This document shows positions 35,209-45,624 of a stretch of 64,000 bases of DNA, piece by piece. Position 1 is the first letter of the stretch, and each line of letters opens with the position of its first letter. Origin of the DNA: Xenoacremonium recifei (lineage: Eukaryota > Ascomycota > Sordariomycetes > Hypocreales > Nectriaceae); NCBI GenBank assembly GCA_012184525.1, contig WOFQ01000050.1:186001-250000 (forward strand). Reading direction: 5' to 3'. The position numbers and the translations under genes are program-made. The notes under the pieces were generated by a model, which searched no databases, was not told the DNA's origin, and saw only the letters and a list, made by a program, of their open reading frames with translations.

Positions 35209-35219
35209 CGGGAATTCCG
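35209..35219. promoter_or_regulatory. CGG-N5-CCG element, bicupin/hydrolase divergent promoter
   Basis: CGGGAATTCCG, identical to 30422-30432. It is 272 bp from the bicupin ATG and 186 bp from the hydrolase ATG. A shorter CGG-GAT-CCG (N3) follows at 35237-35245. Confidence 0.72.
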
Positions 35220-35404
35220 AGATGCGGGGTGAGATGCGGGATCCGGGGTCACATAGTAAACGATGATCCCTGGATACGACTCGGGAGGCTTGATCGGGAT
35301 GTGGGGAGCTGTTTTCGAGACACTTGGAGGCAGCCGTGCTCTGTACATACGTGCTGTCTCGCTCGTACATTCATTCAGAAGTAGAAGCAAGAGAATTAAG
35401 AAGG

Positions 35405-36479
35405 ATGGCCAACGCTCGGCACTTTCGAACAACCTACAAAATCGTGGAAGAGAGTGAGATTGACACGGAAGTGTTCCTCCCTCCCTCACCGTCATCAGAG
35501 AAATGCCCAATCAGTGAGAACGTCCCTTGAACACGCTTTTTCCAGGTCTAACGCCGCTCCGACATCAGTCATCAACATCCACGGCGGGGCCTTCATGCTG
35601 GGAGCGTCAGAAATGGTCAATAAGGACCAGGTTAATGACTGCTTAGAGAGAGGATGGATTGTAGTCGTTCCAAACCATCGACTCTGCCCTCAGGTCAACC
35701 TCCTTGAAGGCCCAATGCAGGACTGTCGAGACCTGTTAGCGTGGATATACGACGGCGGGCTTGAGCGCTGTATTAAAGAGCGCTCCCAAGAACATACATG
35801 TGACCTTGACCATGTCTTCGCCTTTGGGACATCCTCTGGTGGCCATTTGGCCCTGTGTTTGGTATGTCCAGGCCTTTAAGCCGTGAATCAGTTGTGGTCT
35901 GACAGCGATATTTCCACCATCTAGGGTTTTGGGGTTCCTCGCCCTGTCGCGGGCGTTCTCGACTTTTACGGGCCCTGTGATTTCGAGAACCCATTCTGGA
36001 CTTCAAGTATCCCGCACGTTGCAGCAAAGCTGCCATCAGACCTGAGCCCAGAGTTTCTGAGCCAGGTGTACCAAGACAATCCAGTACCTACTCGAGGTGG
36101 AGTATCTCTAGAGGGTCAAGCGAGTCCAGGTGGTCCCGATTTCAATGATCCCCGACAAGCCTTTGCTTTTACTCAGATTGCCAATGGAAAGGTCTTAGAT
36201 ATCATCTTTCCATCCGAGGATTGGGATAAGGTCGATCCGATTCGGAACATTAGCTCCAGCTTTCCACCAACCTTTGTCGTCCATGGCCAAAACGATACCA
36301 TGGTTCCCATAACTTTGAGTCGGAACTTATTAAAGGAGTTAGTAAGGCATGGGGTCCAGTGCGACATGGCGGAGATTCCCTCTGAAGAACATACTTTTGC
36401 AGCTCGAATGCGAGTGGGATCTCCAACATGGAACCTTCAACGAACTGGTTTTGATTTCCTTCAAGCTTTGATAAGTTGA
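35405..36479 (+). CDS. Alpha/beta hydrolase (putative depside/phenolic-ester hydrolase)
   Basis: Exons 35405-35513, 35569-35861 and 35925-36479 give 318 aa. The oxyanion motif is INIHGGAFMLG, the nucleophile FGTSSGGHLA, the acid HGQNDTMVP and the base EEHTF, a complete triad of the fold-3/BD-FAE type. Introns are 55 nt (GTGAGA...CTAAC...CAG) and 63 nt (GTATGT...CTAG). No signal peptide is present. It shares a 467-bp promoter with the quercetinase-like bicupin. Ring opening of a flavonol yields a depside ester, so hydrolysis of that ester to protocatechuate plus a trihydroxybenzoate is a pathway-based inference. ATG 35405 is preferred; 35324 is in frame upstream but lacks family similarity. 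Confidence 0.9.
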
Positions 36480-36700
36480 GACTATTATGAGACGACCTTT
36501 TGAATAATATCATACGTATATGCAATCTAGGATCTTCGCTGTTGCAGCTTTTAATGACATTGTAAATCCCTGTCATGAACAGAATGGAAGGTTTGATGGA
36601 ATCTCCCCATCACTCTTCCCTCATATTCAGGAACAAAGGAATAGATATGATACACGGTGCTATCATAAACCTGGAGTGCCGTAACTCTTTGCCGGCATCC

Positions 36701-39096
36701 TCAAACAAGCTTGATTGTCTCGTTCTTGATATCTTTGAAGAGGTTTGTTCCTCCGCTGTACGCAGGCAACAAGAAGACTCCAACTCGGTAGAATGAACCA
36801 AGCTCCTCCGCCGGGTGGATGATGATGCCCCATGCGTTTCTCGCCAGTTCTTCATCCTCACAGCACTCGCAATTTTCGCCGTCCACGTAGCCCATCTCGA
36901 CATCACTACACAGCGGGATGCTCTCCATGAAGGCGCGGTGCAAGCTCTCGGAGTCATCCTCAGGGTTTGTTTGCAACATCACCCGACCCCAGTTGGTCGT
37001 GGCAGCGCAGCAGCTCGTGATTGGCAGTAGTCGTAGGCTCCCCGGTTCTTGAACTGTGCCAGGCCGTGAGGACCAGTCAACTGGCAAATCCCAAGGCCAT
37101 CGAAGAAGTATCCGCAATCTCCACGACAGCTACGTCCAGGAGCTAGGCCTTTAGTCAATACTGCTGAGGGAAAGGGAACCACCTTGCCAAAGACCTTAAT
37201 AGACCCTCCTTTCAATCGTCCAAAGCGGTTCTTTTCCCACAGTTCCATATCAAAGTCTTCGAGCGTAAATTCGGGCTTCAAGTGACAAGGAAGGGCCATG
37301 ACCTTTTTGAAGCGCCTCCTGTCGAGCTCGTTCACGTTTGTCTTCTCTGGCTTTATGTCGTACACTAAGTCTATCAATCTCCCAAATGACTTCTCTTGCG
37401 ATGCCCAACTCCAGGACGGAGCGACATATGGGCTTTGGTGCCGAATCCGCCGCAATACTTGATCTAAGTCTCCAGGTTCGGGGAAATGGACCTCCCAGGT
37501 GAGGTCGTAACATAGACGATCCTTCCAGAGACCCGCAAGATAGACGTCGTTGGTCATGGCAGCGTATTCCTTAGCGAAACCTGATAACGCGGGCAGAAAA
37601 TCTTCTCTATACGTCCATTTCTTTGTCGATAGTATCCATGTAGAGTCCCATCTCGTGTAAAATCTCAGTCTTTCCCAGTATGAAGCGAGGCTGGGAAGCG
37701 CCGAGTTTATCAAAGAACGTGTTCCAGGTCCATACTTGAGACTCGAGTCACCCGAAACATAGTCATTTTCTGAAACTTCCTTGCTCTCACAAAAGAAGTG
37801 GCACATTGATGCTCCAAAGAATAGGATGCGGAGCGATAAGATCCTTTCCTGCAGTGTCCAGCCCCTAGTATCCCATGTCGACTGGTCTATATCCAGGTGC
37901 GCGCAAACCATCGACTGAGTCGTATAGCTTATATCGCGACCCATGTCTGTGCATTCGAATAAAGAGTAAGTTCCCCGAATGTCTTGTCGCAGAGAAGATT
38001 GAAACTCGATATCCACTCCCGAGGCTCGAGGTCCCAAGAAGCCTTCCAAGCAAGATGTTGAGGACGATGGGCATATCGTGAGAAAGGAGCAGTAATAGAC
38101 TTGGCCCATCATTTCACTCTCTTTATCCCAGTCTTCAATGTCTCCTTGGAGGATGCAGAGGGCATCGACCCAGATATATCGAATATTGAGTGCCCTGCAC
38201 ACGAGAATCGTATCTCTCACCACGGGGCTCATGCCACTCAGCGGTATACCTTTAATATGTAAAGAAAGGTTGTCTTTGGTGGTCTTGATTTGTTGTTTGG
38301 CGTCCTCTTTTGGGCCCCAGCAGTAACTCAACGTAGCGTACTTGATTCCCTGGCCCTTGTCATTATTCTGGTTCTTGGGTAAGTCGGCCGTGATAATTAG
38401 TCGAGCATCGTCACCGTGCTGGGTCCCGACATCGATCAATCTGGTCGGCAGGTATTGTGAATCGGATGTGATGTGGTTGCATTGCTCCTCGCATAGACGG
38501 ATTTGGTCCTTAATCCATCCGACATTGCTAGGGTCTAACGGCTCGAGGCAACGTCTCTTATCCATCCGTAGCCACTTTATCAACCCCTCTTGGAACGGTG
38601 TAAGTTCACTGACTACATATACGGGTCTCTGATACGTACCGCTCTTGGTTTCAACGCTGAAGTGGATGCTACGCAGTAGTTTGTCGCTATTGTAAATCCC
38701 ACACCTCCAAAAGACAAGCCCATCGTCTCTAATTGCTTTGACGTCCCGGTCAAACCCCCAGATGTAATGCCCCGAGATAGTCACGGGGCCTTCAAACGGG
38801 ACTTGTTTCTGAAGAATGATATTTCGAAGGAACTGACATAGATGACAACCGGCATCAGCAGTTTCAGCCATGGCGGGCAGATCGGGCAATGCATCTTGCC
38901 ATATTCTTCCCGAGCCTGCAGTAGCGAAACGCTTATCCTCGCCTATGTGCCTAAGAGTAGGCGTATGGTCAGATTCCACCATGGTTCCCGGAAAGAACTC
39001 GTCGGCCGAGTCATCAAGCGACAGAGAAGTCAAGCATTTATCGCAAAGATCTGCAGCTCCGACCTTGGACTTCTTGATAAACGTAGCTGAAGACAT
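36701..39096 (-). CDS. HET-domain protein (heterokaryon incompatibility family)
   Basis: Exons 39096-37134 and 37080-36701 give 780 aa. A 53-nt intron (GTAGCT...TGCCAG) removes an apparent frame break and joins LTKGLAPG to LDWSSRPGTVQEP, leading to the typical end WGIIIHPAEELGSFYRVGVF. HET motifs are YATLSYCWGPKED, IRYIWVDALCILQGD (followed by DWDKESEMMGQVY) and DTRGWTLQERILSLRILFFG. The N-terminus has Cys pairs (LCDKCL, CHLCQF) often seen before HET domains. Such proteins can trigger cell death upon recognition of non-self, but most in a genome have unknown partners. It borders the right end of the metabolic block and has no CGG-N5-CCG element that I could find in its promoter. Confidence 0.92.
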
Positions 39097-39844
39097 AGTA
39101 GACTGTGTTCCTCTAGAAATTTTGCGATGAAGTTGTCGGAAGGTGAAGCAATCTCGCGCAACAATGAATCTTCTTTGCCGTTTTATTTATTGCCTGCGGA
39201 AGGTGCAGAAAGTCAGGCTGTCAGGCTGATTCTTAGCTCCGGGGCTGTGCTAGGTACAAGCCACACGCAACAGGCTCCAGGATCAGACATATCTAAAAGA
39301 ACAACAAAAGTCTGCAGCGCACGGGATTTAAGTAGTAGTTATGAAACGAAAATATAGGAATAGTCTCCTATCAAACGCAAGCCCTGCCATGTCGTAACAC
39401 GACGAGAGAAGTGACCTGACGAATGGCTCTCAACCACAGGCCCATTCTGACATCTCATCAGTCAGCTTCCCAGTGGAATGAAGGGCATTTTCCTGGTAAC
39501 TACGTTCACCAAAGCACGGTGCATCACAAAGAGCAGCTCTCGGCTTAGATCGCCATCTTTAATGCGAAGTAGCAGCAAAGCTCCCTGTGGATGCGCCCGG
39601 AGACGGGACGGGACGGGAGAGACGGGGAAGTACGTACCGTTTCTTCCGGCACCGGGTCATCGAAAGTCCGATAATAAGCTAGTCTAAGCCAATTCTGGAC
39701 AAGCTCACGGCTGGGATCGCGGCCGATGCTCTCCAGGAGTTTTTGGCGATGAACTCCAGGCTCGTGGCAGCTTCCCTTTCCCTCCACCATTCATGTGATT
39801 GAGCCTCCCTCCGAGTCGGCAATCACAGAGGCCACATCGTCAAC
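39097..39844. other. Intergenic, divergent promoter region
   Basis: This lies between the HET gene and ARP8, which diverge. It contains short GACGG repeats near 39602-39627. A minus-strand open frame at 39545-39790 has no recognisable product. Confidence 0.55.
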
Positions 39845-42194
39845 ATGGTCGGCAAAGTCAGCGAGAGGGTGCTCCTCCGGGAAGGCAAGTAATGAAAACA
39901 CCATGCGACAGCTGATGAATCCCTCGCGATGGAACCAGGCTGACAGACGATGGTGCAGGCCTCGAGAGGACAGACAATGGCATGAAGTTGACGACCTGGC
40001 CCGAAGTCGCCGCCATCAACCAAAAGAATTACTACACGTTTGTCGCGGCCCCTAACACAGAGTCCGGCTCTGGCTGACGATGGCTAGCGATTACATGAAG
40101 CGCGATGACCAGGTGCTCGCCCTGCGACTCCAGAACGACGCGACCAGAGATCGGCTCGTCCAGAACGCGAGAGACCGAGACCGCATCCTTTCCAAGACTG
40201 CCAATGGCGAGCTGCCCCTTCCCGTTCAAGATCTGGGCGAGGAGGATGGTGCTGCGACGCCCTCGGGAGGCATCGATCCCTCGAGGATCATCGTGATCCA
40301 TCCCGGCAGCCAGAACCTCCGCATCGGCTTTGCTAGCGACGCCCTCCCCAAGACGATCCCGATGACGCTCGCGACCAAGTTCCCCCAGACCGAGACCGAG
40401 ATGTACGAAGCCCTCCCACGCCGACAATTCGAGGCCAAGGCCATCGATCAGCAGTACGGCGAGGAGTGGGCCAAGAAATACCAGAAGTTGAGCAACGACC
40501 TCAAGATTGAGATGCGTGCCAACAAGCGCAAGGTACTGCCAAACTCCAAGGAGTTGGTCCAGACCTTCAACAGACGGACCGAGGCCGAGATCATCCAGAA
40601 GCATAACGATCCGCTGGAGATCGAATGGACCGATGTCGAGACTCTCGAGGACCCAGACTCGTTGGCTTCATGCTTTATTGGAAATCAGGCCCAACGAGTG
40701 CCAGATGACTCCAACCCCAAGTTCAAGCTATGGTGGCCAATCCAGAACGGCTGGTGGAACGAAGACGGATATACTAGCCAGGAGCACCTTTATGACGACT
40801 TCGAGACGCTCCTGGACAAGGCCCTGCGCCAAGAACTGGGCTTGACTACTAACAGTGAATGGCAGCAGTACACCTGTGTCTTCGTGATCCCGGATCTCTA
40901 CGACAAGAAATACGTCGAGCAGATACTCAGATCCTGCATGACTTGGTTCGAGTTCAGCCGGGTCTCCTTCATCCAGGAGAGCATGGCTGCAACCTTTGGC
41001 GCCGGCTACACCCAAGCATGTGTCGTTGACATGGGTGCGCAAAAGACATCGATCACCTGTGTTGAGGACGGTCTCTGTATTGAAGATTCGCGAATCAACC
41101 TCAAGTATGGTGGTTACGATATTACCGAGTCGTTCATGAAGATGATGCTTTACGACAACTTCCCCTACCAGGACATCAATCTGCGACGGCGATACGACTT
41201 TCTCTTGGCTGAGGAACTAAAGATCAGGCACTGCACCATGTCTCAAGCGGATATCTCAGTCCAGCTCTACAACTTCCACGTCCGCGCCCCCAACCAACCG
41301 ACTCGCAAATACCAGTTCAAGACATACGACGAGGTCATTCTCGCCCCCATGGGCGTCTTTGAGCCAGCCATCTTCGACAACAGCACAAAGCTGCGCGGTC
41401 GGAGAAAGCTGGTCGAACCCTCCTACAACGCGTATGATGTAGACATTCCCGATGACCCCTCATCGGCTGCTCAGGTGTCTATTCTGGCGCTTACGAAGCC
41501 CTCGCTCAACTCTACTGTCAATGGGTTCTCGCAATCGCAGCTCGAAGTATCTACCCCTAGCAAGGAGAGATCGCAGCCCTTCAACTTCCTGAGCAAGGGC
41601 GATGCCACGCCTATGGGATCTCACGCCGGCTCCCCTGCCCCTGAGGGAGCAAGCACCCCCGTTCCCCCAGCATTTGTCTTCAGCGGTAAGGACAAGGAAG
41701 TCAATGGAGGCAGCCCTGCGCCAAACGGTACTCGTGCTGCAGGAACCCCTGTGCCTGGCACTCAGTCTCAACCACCTCCCGGCATGTTTGTCGACGGATC
41801 AGCTCGATCTGCCAGAGCTCTCGCCGCCGAGCGCGACTCCGTCCTGCCCATCGCGCCTCTTGACGCAGCCATCCTCACCAGCATCACTAGCGCAGCTAAG
41901 GGCGACGACAAGAAGATGCGAGACCTGCTCGGCAGTATCATGGTGGTCGGCGGCGGCGCCAAGATCCCCCAGTTCACCGTCGTCCTCGAGGAAAAGCTCA
42001 AGGCGCGACGACCAGATCTGAACGACCGGATCCTCGTCAGCCGCAGCGCTCGCGACATGGACGAGCAGGTCGTGGTGTGGAAGGGAGCCAGTGTGTTTGC
42101 CAAGCTGTCCACTAATGACTCCTGGATCACGCCATTTGAGTATGAGAGGCTGGGCGCGAGGGCGCTGCATCACAAGGTGCTTTGGGCGTGGTAA
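39845..42194 (+). CDS. ARP8: Actin-related protein 8, INO80 chromatin-remodelling subunit
   Basis: Exons 39845-39884, 39959-40037 and 40088-42194 give 741 aa. The conserved N-terminus MVGKVSERVLLREGLERTDN requires a GC-AG first intron (GCAAGT...GCAG). The second intron (50 nt) joins INQKNYYT to DYMKRDD. Actin-fold segments include IIVIHPGSQNLRIGFA, CVVDMGAQKTSITCVEDG, LKYGGYDITE, MVVGGGAKIPQF and VVWKGASVFAKL. A low-complexity Pro/Ser/Gly-rich insert at roughly residues 490-610 is typical of fungal Arp8. The protein binds nucleosomes and actin/Arp4 within INO80 in the nucleus. It is expected to be constitutive. Confidence 0.96.
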
Positions 42195-43502
42195 GGGCGG
42201 TGCTTAAAACGGGAAATGGAACTGGGTATATGGCGTTTGGGGATTCATTGCAGCTGGAGTCGGGATAGTATTGTGAGGGCGTCAGCGGAGGGATGGCAGA
42301 TGGGAGGACGAGGATGATGGCATAGCGAGTCTACCCAAATTATCTAGAGAACTACTGGATAGCCAGTATGTTGTACAAAATATGCATTCAAGCAGCGTCT
42401 GCATTCACAGGATCTGACATAAAGATGTGCGAGTCAGGTGATCTGGCGACAGAGGATTTCGAAGCTGGGATTCGAAAATCGAGATATAGAGTCAGTAAGC
42501 GTCCTGTCGAGACTACAAGTCGGTGATCTCGCCGGGCAGCGCTGATCAAGCGCTGATCAACCCTACGACCGGGCCGTTTCCCGGGCCGCTGCCCGAAGAG
42601 TAGAGAGTATGAAGGCCAGGAGGCAATCATTATCAGTAGGGCCACTCCGTATAATAAATATAGGCTGCCATCTTGCTAAGACAGAAGCAACTGAAACTTT
42701 ACAATGATTCGTCTCATTCTCTAGTCTTCATTGATTCATGTCCTACCTAACTATGATATCGTTGAACAAAACGTAGACTGCTCTCTCCGAAGGCTCTGCC
42801 AGACTACTAGAGCGTCGATTCTAGACCCAGCCTGAAACTGTCGCGCCATTGTTTACGATGCGCGGCTCCATCGTGGTTATATTACTTTACCCCTGAATAT
42901 ATCAGCCGCCCCAATTAGCACCTAGGCCCATGATGTCATCCAGCACCCGGTACGCGGATGGGAACGGACGTTTCTCATGTATACTCAATCTTGTGTATGG
43001 TGAATTTGCGAGGGAGAAGACATCATGATGGAGATGACAAGTACGCGCGCGGTAATACTGTAGATTATGGCCAGACACGCAGAAGAGCATTTGTTTAGGC
43101 TTCACGTTTCAATAACGCTCGTCAACTTATTTCGGGTCAAAGAATAGCGAAGTGCCGCTTATGTTTCTTCACACAACCGCCGGATTGCACAGACACTAGG
43201 AGAATTTCCACTGAAATCGTCTGATATTAATTTTCTCAAGCTCTCTCACCCGAAGCCGGCCACAAAATAGGTCCAGAAGAGCCCTACAAGTCCCCCACCG
43301 CCATCTCCTGAAATCAAATTGCTTATCTCAACTTCCACCCCAACAGATCGAGATATCAGTCAGCAAACAGAGCGATGGCGAATATCAAACCACCATGGAC
43401 TGAAAGATCTTATTGAAGTTCATGTCGAACTTTCTTCACACTCGTTTGAAAAGTTGTTGTTTCTAATTCGTTCGCTCTTTCATCGTTCATACGCTCCTTG
43501 CA
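42195..43502. other. Intergenic region, 1.3 kb
   Basis: This is the 3' flank of ARP8 and the long promoter of the secreted lyase-like gene. It has a small direct repeat of gcgctgatcaa at about 42539-42560. No gene is recognised. Confidence 0.5.
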
Positions 43503-45183
43503 ATGAAGTTATTCGCTGTCTTGCTCTACTTCTTTATAGGCTGGGCCTGGGCTCGTCATTTTCATCCTTTTGACGGGTTTCATCATCATCGTCCCTTTTC
43601 GGGGAAGCCTTGGTTCCCTTCCATTGTGCCGACATCAACGGTAGATTCCTCCGACGCAGCAAGCTCGGTCATCGCCGAATCTGTCTCGGCCGTTTCTACC
43701 CCGACTCCAACGCCAGTTGAGATAAGCAGCTCTGCCAGTACAAGCATCATTTCTTCTACTACCGACCCTCTTGTCTCAACCAATACACCTATCTCGAGCA
43801 GTGCACCAGTCTCGAGTCTTGCTCCTGTGTCAAGAAACACTACGATTCCAAGTAGCACTCCAGTTCCAAGCAACACTACAGCTCCGAGCGGCACTGCTAC
43901 CCTCAGTAGCACTTCTCTACCTAGCAACACAACCGTTCCTACCAACACGACTGGCTCTCTCTACGCGCCAGCTGCCTTCAAGCATCCCGGACTGCTTCAA
44001 ACAGAAGCTGATTTCCAACGCATCAGAACCCACCTCGCAGCCGGTGACCAGCCATGGACTCTTGCTTGGGAGAAGTTCCTCAACAGCAGCTACTCTTCTC
44101 CAACATATGAGCCAGACCCAGCCCCAACAATCTACCGCGGCTCCGACGGTGTCCACGCTGAGAACTACGGCCAACTGTACCGAGACGTTGGGGCAGCGTA
44201 TGCGTTGGCGGTGAGATACTCGATCAGCCAGAATAGAACCATCGGCGATGCTGCTATTCGGATCATGGATGCTTGGTCGTCGATGCTAGTGGCCTTGGGA
44301 GGTGATACAGACGTGTACCTTGCGGCCGGCATCTATGGGTATGAATTTGCCCAGGCTGGTGAGATAATGCGTGACTACGAGGGGTGGCCGGCAGAGAATT
44401 TCACACGTTTCCAAAACATGATGGTGGACGTGTTCTACTCTCAGGTCGATAAATGGTTTGACCAGCACGAGAATTGGGGTGAATGGGCCACATCCGTGTA
44501 CGCCAACTGGGATCTCTGTCTGGAGGCGTCTGCCATGTCGATTGGTGTTCTTGCGGATAACCAGACGATGTACAACCGAGGCATTGGCTGGTTCTACAAT
44601 GGCACGGGTAACGGACAAATCAATGAGGTTGTGCCATATACTCATTTCTATGACAACCAACTTATCGGGCAAACACAAGAATCTGGCCGCGATCAGGGCC
44701 ACAACAACTTGGATATTGCGTTGTTAGGCGTGCTTGGTCAGATAGCCAAGAACCAAGGAAACGACTTGTTTGGGTACAACGGAAGCATCATTCTTGCTGC
44801 GTAAGTCAACCTCTAGCCTTCGTTCTGCCCTGTTATCATTTATAAATCTTTCGCACAATTTAACACTTCCGTACAGCGCGGAGTACACCGCACGATACAA
44901 CCTATTCTACGACGTACCCTACACGTATTATATCCACTGGCCGATGGTCCTGCCAACGATCAGCAATTCTTCCCGTGGAAACATCCGACCTATTTGGGAA
45001 TTGCTCTATAATCACTATGGCGTCGTCGAAGACATGAATGTGACATGGACAAAGCAGTACCGTGACATGGTTGTCGCAGATAACGGCGGTGCGGAGGGGG
45101 GTTCTGGTGATTACGGCCCCAACAGCGGCGGTTATGATCAGCTGGGCTGGGGAACCCTGCTGTATACTCTGGAATCATCGTGA
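43503..45183 (+). CDS. Secreted alginate-lyase-like protein with Ser/Thr-rich linker
   Basis: Exons 43503-44800 and 44877-45183 (76-nt intron, GTAAGT...TACAG) give 534 aa. A signal peptide of about 17 residues (MKLFAVLLYFFIGWAWA) is followed by a His-rich patch (HFHPFDGFHHHRPF). A mucin-like tract of about 110 residues of Ser/Thr/Pro/Val comes next, with repeated S-N-T-T units likely to be O- and N-glycosylated. The catalytic region from about residue 160 resembles the alginate lyase/chondroitin AC lyase superfamily (PF05426): HPGLLQTEADFQRIRTHLAA, YGYEFAQAGEIMRDY, ENWGEWATSVYANWD and ESGRDQGHNNLDIALLG. It should act outside the cell on uronic-acid polysaccharide, with the substrate uncertain (glucuronan or alginate type). 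Confidence 0.87.
43680..43960 (+). repeat. Ser/Thr-rich degenerate repeat coding tract
   Basis: Low-complexity part of the lyase-like gene with imperfect repeats of about 18-24 nt encoding variants of VPSNTT/IPSST. It is expected to vary in length between strains. Confidence 0.6.
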
Positions 45184-45624
45184 GCTTGCAAAACCTTTGT
45201 TGTCTCGTCTAAAAGCAACACTAGAGGTGCCCCTGGATATATATAGTATGCCTTTCACTGCGGCAGTGCCGTCTGAAGTTTGTCACTTCTTTCTTCCACA
45301 CATTTTTCACTTCGGTCAAATAGCAAAGCTTGACGAAATTATAGCCAATATGAAACGTTTAGCAAATGCCCATTTTTAAATAATAGTATGTTAAGTATAG
45401 CTATAGACCCCCTTCACTAACACCGAGCTGCGATGTCGGATCTCTGTCGGCTTACCTAATTCCGAGACGCGCTCCACGTGCCGCACCACCACTAACTATT
45501 TCCATGACCTTTCGATCTATAAACAACAAGAGCTCGCCTCGAGATTCCATTCCACACCGCGCGATGTGATTTCGCCCCCCCGGCGTTCTCTCTTCTCTCC
45601 CCCAGAGACGTCTCCGCTATCACT
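45184..45624. other. Intergenic region
   Basis: This is the promoter of the MFS gene at 45625 and the 3' flank of the lyase-like gene. It becomes pyrimidine-rich just before the ATG, as is common in fungal 5' leaders. Confidence 0.5.

Noticed and set aside
36979..37117. Apparent frame break near the C-terminus of the HET protein
   Set aside because: A 53-nt intron (37133-37081, GTAGCT...CAG) joins the two frames and leads into a typical HET-protein C-terminus.
39545..39790. Minus-strand 81-codon frame between the HET gene and ARP8
   Set aside because: It lies in the divergent promoter region with low-complexity GACGG repeats and no recognisable product.
42440..42560. tRNA-like stretch around a gattcgaaaatcg sequence
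   Set aside because: No matching acceptor stem, A-box or anticodon arm could be paired.
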